Part shown: piece after piece, positions 8,818-13,582 of the stretch
Layout of the letters: each line of letters opens with the position of its first letter
Numbering within the stretch: position 1 is the stretch's first letter
Origin: Bacteroidales bacterium
GTDB lineage: Bacteria; Bacteroidota; Bacteroidia; Bacteroidales; GCA-2748055
Direction: 5' to 3'
Assembly: GCA_029934875.1 (NCBI GenBank)
Contig: JAOZLK010000013.1
Location: 1 to 19,378, forward strand
DNA length: 19,378 nucleotides
The notes under the pieces: model-generated
What the model was told of the DNA's origin: nothing
The model's input: the letters and a program-made list of their open reading frames with translations, nothing else
Databases searched by the model: none
Position numbers and translations under genes: made by a program

Positions 8818-9068
8818 CAGTCAAGCTTGTATTTAGCCAGGACCTCTTTCATCACCTCTTCATGGGGGATTAGCTCGCCACGATCCGCTTCTGCAATGCC
8901 TTCTTCGATAGCATTTCGTTCAGCCTCTCCAGTTTCATCCCACCAGTCGGCCCCTTTTTCTTTTTTAAAGACAGCTTCAACCTTCGCCAAAATAGCAGGT
9001 TTATCCGTGTTCAGGATCATTTTGACCAGCTCCAGTTTTTTTGCCTGTAGATTCATGGTTACCTTCAT
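8817..9068 (-). CDS. Putative antitoxin partner of the RelE/ParE toxin
   Basis: An 83-residue acidic protein directly upstream of the toxin, with a one-base stop/start overlap. No catalytic motif or recognised DNA-binding fold was identified with certainty. The N-terminal part (MNLQAKKLELVKMILNT) is helical and resembles the short N-terminus of many Bacteroidota addiction-module antitoxins. The acidic C-terminal part (WWDETGEAERNAIEEGIAEA and after) would wrap the toxin. The antitoxin role rests mainly on its position and size. There are two nearby starts, Met1 and Met5. A promoter box and an inverted repeat lie immediately upstream. Confidence 0.8.
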   Translation of the reverse strand: MKVTMNLQAKKLELVKMILNTDKPAILAKVEAVFKKEKGADWWDETGEAERNAIEEGIAEADRGELIPHEEVMKEVLAKYKLD

Positions 9069-9076
9069 TATCTATA

Positions 9077-9104
9077 CAAATTTAATGATTAATATCCATT
9101 AATG
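9077..9104 (-). promoter_or_regulatory. Promoter and probable autoregulatory operator of the toxin-antitoxin pair
   Basis: On the minus strand TAAATTTG (9084-9077) fits the TAnnTTTG -7 consensus and lies 8 bases before the antitoxin ATG, so the transcript would be almost leaderless. Overlapping it is an inverted repeat, TTAATG (9082-9087) and CATTAA (9097-9102); the second arm is part of the palindrome CATTAATG. Type II antitoxins often repress their own promoter through such sites; that this one does is inferred from position. Confidence 0.5.
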
Positions 9105-9256
9105 TGTTTAACTAACCAGAGATCGCCTTTTACGACAACAAAACAATTCATCTTGGAGCTCCTTTCCGTAGCATAGGTACTTATTCTTACCCATTGAATG
9201 CCATCTATTGGGTTTTTTGGATATATCCAAAACGTATCCATAAATATCCAAACCAT
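9089..9256 (-). CDS. Possible small ORF of 55 codons, unknown function
   Basis: In the 307-base stretch between the antitoxin and the oxidoreductase gamma gene there is an ATG-started frame of 55 codons (MVWIFMDTFWIYPKNPIDG...) that ends 20 bases before the antitoxin start. The frame is open further upstream to 9334. An internal ATG at 9151 has a good ribosome-binding site, AGGAG with 7-base spacing, and would give a 20-residue peptide (MNCFVVVKGDLWLVKHINGY). No family was recognised. The part upstream of the ATG runs through a 15-bp tandem repeat. It may be a small gene, a leader peptide or chance; only weak support. Confidence 0.2.
   Translation of the reverse strand: MVWIFMDTFWIYPKNPIDGIQWVRISTYATERSSKMNCFVVVKGDLWLVKHINGY
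9215..9254. repeat. 18-bp perfect palindrome followed by related direct repeats
   Basis: TTTTGGATATATCCAAAA (9215-9232) is a perfect palindrome. Its right half is echoed twice: TATCCATAAA (9235-9244) and TATCCAAACC (9245-9254) follow TATCCAAAAC (9224-9233). Such a cluster of half-sites looks like an operator, but it is about 150 bases from the nearest clear gene start. Confidence 0.6.
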
Positions 9257-9266
9257 CGATAAAACT

Positions 9267-9311
9267 GAGAGGCTTGCATGCGAAAGGCTTGCTTGCGAAA
9301 GGCTTGCTTGC
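9267..9311. repeat. Three 15-bp tandem repeats
   Basis: Three adjoining 15-bp units: GAGAGGCTTGCATGC (9267-9281), then GAAAGGCTTGCTTGC twice (9282-9296, 9297-9311). Units two and three are identical; unit one differs at two positions. The block joins directly to the compound palindrome that begins at 9315. Confidence 0.85.
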
Positions 9312-9314
9312 GGA

Positions 9315-9379
9315 GTGATATGAACCGACGAAGCCTACAAAATGCCGAAGGCATTTTTAAGCGAGAAGGTTTATATCAC
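9315..9379. repeat. Compound palindromic element (REP/BIME-like) overlapping a gene end
   Basis: The outer arms are GTGATATGAACC (9315-9326) and GGTTTATATCAC (9368-9379), complementary at 11 of 12 positions. They enclose an inner hairpin of 8 bp with a GAA loop (9339-9357). GGAGTG occurs as a direct repeat just outside each arm (9312-9317 and 9380-9385). The right arm contains the TGA stop codon of the gamma-subunit gene. The nested structure and flanking direct repeat suggest a small mobile palindromic repeat; copies elsewhere would be needed to confirm this. Confidence 0.55.
9339..9358 (-). terminator. Intrinsic terminator of the 2-oxoacid oxidoreductase operon
   Basis: The stem AAAATGCC/GGCATTTT (9339-9346 with 9350-9357) has a three-base loop and ends in a short T-run on either strand, so it could work in both directions. 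On the minus strand it lies 18 bases after the gamma-subunit stop. It is nested inside the larger palindrome. Confidence 0.55.
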
Positions 9380-9930
9380 GGAGTGCGTTTGGCCTCATGC
9401 ACCATCTCCATCCCCCTGCTAATAGCTGTTTCGTTCTTCGGAATCAGGTGATGATGGCGCTGGGGAAGTGATTTCTTCAGGCCAAGGATCACATTCTCAA
9501 AGTCCACCACAGGATTCACTTTGATATAGGCACCGAGGACCAGCATGTTGAAGGTGATGGGTGATTTCATCCGGGCTGCTTCAGCAGTGGCTTCAACCTG
9601 GAAAATTCGGATATCGTCCCGTTTCGGATGCCGGGTAATTCCGTTGGGATCATAGATCATCAGTCCACCAGGCTTAAGTGTGGATTCAAATTTATCCATC
9701 GACTGCTGGTTTAACAAGATTGCCGTATCAAAACTCTGAAGTACGGGTGAGCTGACGCGGTCATCGCTGAGGATCACTGTTACATTTGCAGTTCCACCGC
9801 GCATCTCAGGGCCATATGATGGCATCCAGCTTACCTCCTGCTCTTGCATGATTCCTGAATAGGCCAAAATTTTTCCCATGGAAAGGACTCCCTGTCCCCC
9901 GAAACCTGCAATGATAATCTCTTCCGTCAT
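9376..9930 (-). CDS. 2-oxoacid:ferredoxin oxidoreductase, gamma subunit
   Basis: Gamma-type subunit (POR gamma domain) of 184 residues, of a multisubunit ferredoxin-dependent 2-oxoacid oxidoreductase in the cytoplasm. In these enzymes the gamma domain helps bind coenzyme A. The N-terminus IIIAGFGGQGVLSMGKILAY, then SYGPEMRGGTANVTVILSD and the MLVLGAYIK segment are characteristic. It is the last gene of the set ferredoxin-alpha-beta-gamma; the 49-base gap to beta holds heptamer repeats. Its stop codon lies within a palindromic repeat, and its last codons (KRTP) may therefore come from the element. Substrate class (branched-chain, indolepyruvate or 2-oxoglutarate) is not resolved by this subunit. 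Confidence 0.9.
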   Translation of the reverse strand: MTEEIIIAGFGGQGVLSMGKILAYSGIMQEQEVSWMPSYGPEMRGGTANVTVILSDDRVSSPVLQSFDTAILLNQQSMDKFESTLKPGGLMIYDPNGITRHPKRDDIRIFQVEATAEAARMKSPITFNMLVLGAYIKVNPVVDFENVILGLKKSLPQRHHHLIPKNETAISRGMEMVHEAKRTP

Positions 9931-9960
9931 ATCAATTCAATTTTTACTTACCCACTTACT

Positions 9961-10002
9961 AATAACCATTAACTAATAACTAATCACCATTCACCAATTT
10001 CC
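9961..10002. repeat. Degenerate heptamer repeat array spanning a gene end
   Basis: Six successive 7-mers can be read: AATAACC, ATTAACT, AATAACT, AATCACC, ATTCACC, AATTTCC. They cover the spacer between the beta and gamma genes and the last codons of beta, including its TAG stop (9980-9982). The same unit type (CCAATAA/CCAGTAA) recurs on the opposite strand at the right edge of the window. Confidence 0.65.
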
Positions 10003-10762
10003 CTTCGACCTTTATATCACCCATGGGATAGAACTTAAACATGTTCTCCTCCATCCAGATATTAGAGTCGTTGGGTGTCATCTTCCATCCCGAATTGCAA
10101 TTGGACACAAACTCCACCAGGGACACACCCTTGTTCAGTTTCTGGTTCTCAAAGGCCTGTCTTATGGCCTTCTTGGCCTTGCGTACCGGGCCTGGTTTAT
10201 GAACTGCGTGACGGGCCACGTAATAGGTGCCCGGAAGCTGGGCCACCATCTCGGTTATCTTGTAAGGAGGTCCCATGGTTTCACTATTCCGGCCATAGGG
10301 AGAAGTTGATGATTTCATTCCTTCGAGGGTTGTGGGGGCCATTTGTCCGCCGGTCATCCCATAAATCCCGTTGTTCACAAAGAAGATGGCAATGTTTTCA
10401 CCCCGGTTGCATGCATGTATGGTCTCGGCAGTCCCAATGGCCGCCAGGTCACCATCACCCTGGTAGGTGAAGACATACTTCTCGGGCCAAAGCCGTTTAA
10501 TCCCCGTTGCCAGTGCAGGTGCCCTTCCGTGCGCGGCCTGACTCATGTCGATATCCATGAAATCGTATGCAATTACAGCACATCCCACGGGAGCAATTCC
10601 AATGGTATCCGACTGGATCCCCATCTCCTCTACCACCTCCATAATGAGCCTGTGAATGGTCCCATGACCACAACCCGGACAGTAGGACAGGGTAGCTTCG
10701 GTCATCAGTGGTGTGCGACGATATACCTGGTTTTCCTCTTTGATGATCTGCTTGATGTCCAT
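9980..10762 (-). CDS. 2-oxoacid:ferredoxin oxidoreductase, beta (TPP-binding) subunit
   Basis: Carries thiamine diphosphate and a [4Fe-4S] cluster, decarboxylates the 2-oxoacid and passes electrons to the ferredoxin subunit. The protein has 260 residues. Likely cluster ligands are C28 and C31 (CPGCG), C61 (VGCA) and C222 (SNCNSGW), the arrangement known for this family. The TPP/Mg motif is GDGD (102-105) followed by NNGIYGMTGGQ (130-140). It starts directly next to the alpha stop with no spacer, so the two are surely co-translated. The last residues (LVNGD) and the TAG stop fall in a heptamer repeat array, so the C-terminal tail may vary between relatives. Confidence 0.93.
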   Translation of the reverse strand: MDIKQIIKEENQVYRRTPLMTEATLSYCPGCGHGTIHRLIMEVVEEMGIQSDTIGIAPVGCAVIAYDFMDIDMSQAAHGRAPALATGIKRLWPEKYVFTYQGDGDLAAIGTAETIHACNRGENIAIFFVNNGIYGMTGGQMAPTTLEGMKSSTSPYGRNSETMGPPYKITEMVAQLPGTYYVARHAVHKPGPVRKAKKAIRQAFENQKLNKGVSLVEFVSNCNSGWKMTPNDSNIWMEENMFKFYPMGDIKVEGKLVNGD

Positions 10763-11833
10763 TTAGTATCCTCCTATAAATTTATCTTCCACTTCACTTA
10801 ATACATCATCGGGGGAATGTATCTTGCCTCCCACCATTCCATAGTGATAGACCGGCACTTTTCCGTTCACAGCCAGCCTCACGTCTTCAACCATTTGCCC
10901 GGCGCTCAACTCAACTGCCATCATGGCCTTCACTCTTCTGGACATCTTTGCAAGTTCTGCCGATGGAAAAGGGTCCAGGGTCTTGGGTCTCAGTAAGCCA
11001 ATTTTCTTGCCCTTGCTACGGGCCATATCCACAGTCTTCTGACAAATTCGAGCACTTGAACCATAAGCAACCAGGAGGTAGTCTGCATCATCGCAATCGA
11101 TTTTTTCAAACATTACATCCTGCTCCATGCTTTTATACTTTTCCTGAAGCTTCAGGTTGTGCTCATACTGAAGGTCAGGATCAAGGTTCAGGGAGGTAAT
11201 GATATTCCGTTCCCTATCCTGGGTTTTACCTGTAATTACCCAGGACTGATCGAACTCCTTCACCCTCTCCTTCTGGGGAGGCAATTCCACCTTTTCCATC
11301 ATTTGTCCGATAAGCCCATCTGACAATATCATTGCGGGATTACGGTATTTGAAGGCCAGTTCAAAACCCAGATCCACAAAATCGGCCATCTCCTGTACAG
11401 AAGCAGGTGCAAGCACAATCAGCCGGTAGTCGCCATGCCCCCCGCCTTTAACAGACTGGAAATAATCTGCCTGTGAAGGCTGTATGGTTCCAAGTCCGGG
11501 ACCACCCCTGACCACATTAACAATCAGGCAGGGTAACTCTGCTCCCGCTATATAAGAAATGCCCTCCTGCATGAGACTGATGCCAGGACTGGAAGAGGAG
11601 GTCATTACCTTTTTTCCCGTTCCTGCCGCCCCGTAAACCATATTGATGGAGGCTACTTCACTTTCTGCCTGCAGGACCACCATTCCGGTCCGTTCTTCCG
11701 GACGCTGAAGCATCAGGTACTCCATCACTTCCGACTGAGGGGTAATGGGATATCCAAAGTAGCCATCCACACCGGCCCTGATGGCAGCTTCAGCTACGGC
11801 TTCATTTCCCTTCATTAATGCAATTTCCTTCAT
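10763..11833 (-). CDS. vorB: 2-oxoacid:ferredoxin oxidoreductase, alpha subunit (VorB-like)
   Basis: Alpha subunit of 356 residues that forms the active site with the beta subunit. It shows MKGNEAVAEAAIRAGVDGYFGYPITPQSEV at the N-terminus, which holds the domain I YPITP motif. Further motifs are SSSPGISLMQEG, the GGPGLGTIQPSQADYFQ stretch and a domain II region with LLVAYGSSARI and GLLRPKTLDPFP. Length and motifs are closest to alpha subunits named VorB (2-oxoisovalerate oxidoreductase), which would give branched acyl-CoA from valine, leucine and isoleucine. 2-Oxoglutarate-type enzymes are similar, so the substrate is only likely. The ferredoxin gene is 13 bases upstream and beta begins at the adjacent base. 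Confidence 0.9.
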   Translation of the reverse strand: MKEIALMKGNEAVAEAAIRAGVDGYFGYPITPQSEVMEYLMLQRPEERTGMVVLQAESEVASINMVYGAAGTGKKVMTSSSSPGISLMQEGISYIAGAELPCLIVNVVRGGPGLGTIQPSQADYFQSVKGGGHGDYRLIVLAPASVQEMADFVDLGFELAFKYRNPAMILSDGLIGQMMEKVELPPQKERVKEFDQSWVITGKTQDRERNIITSLNLDPDLQYEHNLKLQEKYKSMEQDVMFEKIDCDDADYLLVAYGSSARICQKTVDMARSKGKKIGLLRPKTLDPFPSAELAKMSRRVKAMMAVELSAGQMVEDVRLAVNGKVPVYHYGMVGGKIHSPDDVLSEVEDKFIGGY

Positions 11834-11846
11834 AGATCGCTCTTTA

Positions 11847-12071
11847 TCATTGTTTGACCCGGTACACGGTAATTACACCATCCGGGCAGACCACTGCACA
11901 GTTGGTACATCCGGTGCAATTCTCCGGGTTCTCCATATAAGCATAGTGGTAGCCCTTACCGTTCACCTCCTCAGCCATACCAATGGTCATGGTAGGACAA
12001 TTCACCCTACAGACCTGGCAGCCTTTGCATCTTTCCACATCCACTACGATGGCTCCTATAGCTTTTGCCAT
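11847..12071 (-). CDS. Ferredoxin-like delta subunit, two [4Fe-4S] clusters
   Basis: Small 74-residue protein with two cluster motifs, CKGCQVCRVNCP and CTGCTNCAVVCP, the classic 2x[4Fe-4S] ferredoxin arrangement. As the delta subunit of the oxidoreductase it would carry electrons from the beta-subunit cluster to soluble ferredoxin. An earlier in-frame ATG at 12101 would add ten residues (MVFIQQKKQN). The start at 12071 is preferred because the family usually begins MAK-x-x-GAIVV, and because the earlier ATG lies inside the promoter box. It heads the ferredoxin-alpha-beta-gamma set and has its own promoter candidate with an overlapping Rex-type site. Confidence 0.9.
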   Translation of the reverse strand: MAKAIGAIVVDVERCKGCQVCRVNCPTMTIGMAEEVNGKGYHYAYMENPENCTGCTNCAVVCPDGVITVYRVKQ

Positions 12072-12098
12072 GTTTTGCTTCTTTTGTTGAATAAATAC

Positions 12099-12106
12099 CA
12101 AATGTA
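12099..12106 (-). promoter_or_regulatory. Promoter -7 box for the oxidoreductase genes
   Basis: On the minus strand TACATTTG (12106-12099) fits TAnnTTTG exactly, 27 bases before the chosen ferredoxin start. A TTTG that might act as -33 box lies at 12134-12131, with 24-base spacing, slightly longer than usual. This allows the four subunit genes to be transcribed apart from the aminotransferase and acyl-CoA synthetase genes upstream. Confidence 0.5.
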
Positions 12107-12119
12107 ATAATTCTCACAA
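12102..12119. promoter_or_regulatory. Candidate Rex operator over the oxidoreductase promoter
   Basis: On the + strand ATGTAA-TAATTC-TCACAA fits the Rex-type pattern TTGTnA-N6-TnACAA with one mismatch; the right half is perfect. It overlaps the -7 box by five bases, so binding would block transcription. Rex binds such sites when NADH is low and leaves when NADH is high. That Rex from this window binds here is inferred. Confidence 0.4.
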
Positions 12120-12182
12120 TCCCTGAAAGCCAAAGTGGCGGACCCACTCTTCAATCAGTTCTTTTAGGGATAAAATATCTTA

Positions 12183-13502
12183 TTACGGGATAGGATGATG
12201 TTCATGAAAACACCGCAACCTCTCCTCCAGAACAGGGAACTGATCACGCCTAACTTGTGACACACAGGCTCTTAAGCCTTCTATTCTCGAGCTTCCGGTA
12301 ATCTCCAGGGAAATAGCGCTTATCCCGTAATACAATAGAATTTCAACCAGCTGGGGACCTCCTAATCCGGGATATGACACGGTGAAATAGAAGCCGTCGG
12401 CTATGGGTTCATCCAGGTCCATGTCATAGACAATCTGAAATCCATATTTCTTAAAAAGCGCTTTCATGATGACAGCCTTCCTGCCGTACTCCCTTACCTC
12501 CTCGATATAATTGTAGGAACCACTATTTACTGCCTCAAAAATGGCAGCCAGGGCATATTGTGCAGTATGCGAGGCTCCTGCCGATAGCGCATATAGTGCC
12601 CCGAAAATCATTGCATGTCCAAATTTATCAGAACTGTAGTAACGCTTCAGGTCCGGATACCTTCGCTCAAAAAGATTCGGAGAAATGATCATCATGCCGA
12701 TGCGCTGGCCAGCATAGCTGAATGCTTTGGAACTGGAAACAAGCAGGATGTAATTATCTGTATATTTTGCAACGGTAGGCTGGTAGGGTGGAACCCCCGG
12801 CTGGGACAGGTCTTTGCGAAAGTCCATTCCAAAATAGGCCAGATCCTCAATCACTGTTATGTCATATTTCATTGATAATTCACCAATGATTTGCAATTCC
12901 TCCTCGTTCAGACAAATCCACGAGGGGTTATTGGGATTGGAGTAAAGAATGGATGAGTACTGCCCATTTTCAATCTCCTCTGTCATTTTGGCTTTCAGTT
13001 TCCCTCCCCTGTAATCATAAAGGTCGAATGAGCCGAAAGTGTGTCCCAGAACCAGGCACTGCTGCTTTTGAACCGGGAAACCAGGATCCAGGAAAAGGGT
13101 TCCCGTACGATGCTGATCCGAACGGTTAACCACCATGAAAGAAGCCATTCCACCCATCATAGACCCCACCGTTGGGACACAATGCACTGGTTCCACATCC
13201 ACATCCATGAACATCTTAATAAACTCTGCAGCTGATTCCTTCAGGGGTTTAATCCCCTCTATGTTGGGGTATTTAGAGGCCACCCCCTTCCTGAGTGCAA
13301 TCATCTCTGCCTCTACTCCCACAAAAGTGGGATCAAGACCAGGTACCCCCATCTCCATTCTGATGAACTCCTCCCCGGAAATACTTTCTATATCGTTGAC
13401 AATTTTCACCAGCTCCCGGATGGTCGATTTTCCGGCGGGATGGATACCAAAGGCATCAATCACTTCATTGACAAGCTCAGAATTTATGGGAGTAGAATCC
13501 AT
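12183..13502 (-). CDS. Aminotransferase class I/II (fold type I PLP enzyme)
   Basis: Cytoplasmic PLP enzyme of 439 residues, expected to move the amino group of an amino acid to 2-oxoglutarate or pyruvate. Visible residues are the PLP lysine K259 in VSSSKAFSYAGQRIG with phosphate-binding R267, N192 in SNPNNPS, D220 and Y223 in VIEDLAYFG, and R411 (GLRACVS) for the substrate carboxylate. The N-terminal 100 residues are longer than in aspartate aminotransferases. Its place between the ADP-forming synthetase and the oxidoreductase suggests it makes the 2-oxoacid used there. Substrate specificity cannot be read off. Two stop codons in a row (TAA TAA) close the gene, and the same frame then continues for 21 sense codons. 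Confidence 0.88.
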   Translation of the reverse strand: MDSTPINSELVNEVIDAFGIHPAGKSTIRELVKIVNDIESISGEEFIRMEMGVPGLDPTFVGVEAEMIALRKGVASKYPNIEGIKPLKESAAEFIKMFMDVDVEPVHCVPTVGSMMGGMASFMVVNRSDQHRTGTLFLDPGFPVQKQQCLVLGHTFGSFDLYDYRGGKLKAKMTEEIENGQYSSILYSNPNNPSWICLNEEELQIIGELSMKYDITVIEDLAYFGMDFRKDLSQPGVPPYQPTVAKYTDNYILLVSSSKAFSYAGQRIGMMIISPNLFERRYPDLKRYYSSDKFGHAMIFGALYALSAGASHTAQYALAAIFEAVNSGSYNYIEEVREYGRKAVIMKALFKKYGFQIVYDMDLDEPIADGFYFTVSYPGLGGPQLVEILLYYGISAISLEITGSSRIEGLRACVSQVRRDQFPVLEERLRCFHEHHPIP

Positions 13503-13535
13503 TATTTGCGATTTTGAAATCCATCGTGAAATTAG

Positions 13536-13558
13536 ACAATGGAAAACAAAGCCATTGT
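13536..13558. repeat. Hairpin between acyl-CoA synthetase and aminotransferase genes
   Basis: ACAATGG (13536-13542) and CCATTGT (13552-13558) can form a 7-bp stem with a 9-base loop. It sits in the 80-base gap between two genes of the same operon. There is no T-run after it, so it may mark mRNA processing or partial attenuation rather than termination. Confidence 0.4.
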
Positions 13559-13582
13559 GCCCAAGAGCATATCTTAGATGTG

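Noticed and set aside
8683..9102. 139-codon open frame on the + strand opposite the toxin-antitoxin genes
   Set aside because: Serine/phenylalanine-rich antisense translation of two better-supported genes that have family resemblance and stop/start coupling.
9267..9311. CRISPR-like repeat
   Set aside because: The units are 15 bp and adjoin each other without spacers; no cas gene is present.
12072..12101. Ten-residue N-terminal extension of the ferredoxin subunit
   Set aside because: The upstream ATG falls in the -7 box and the family's usual N-terminus starts at 12071.
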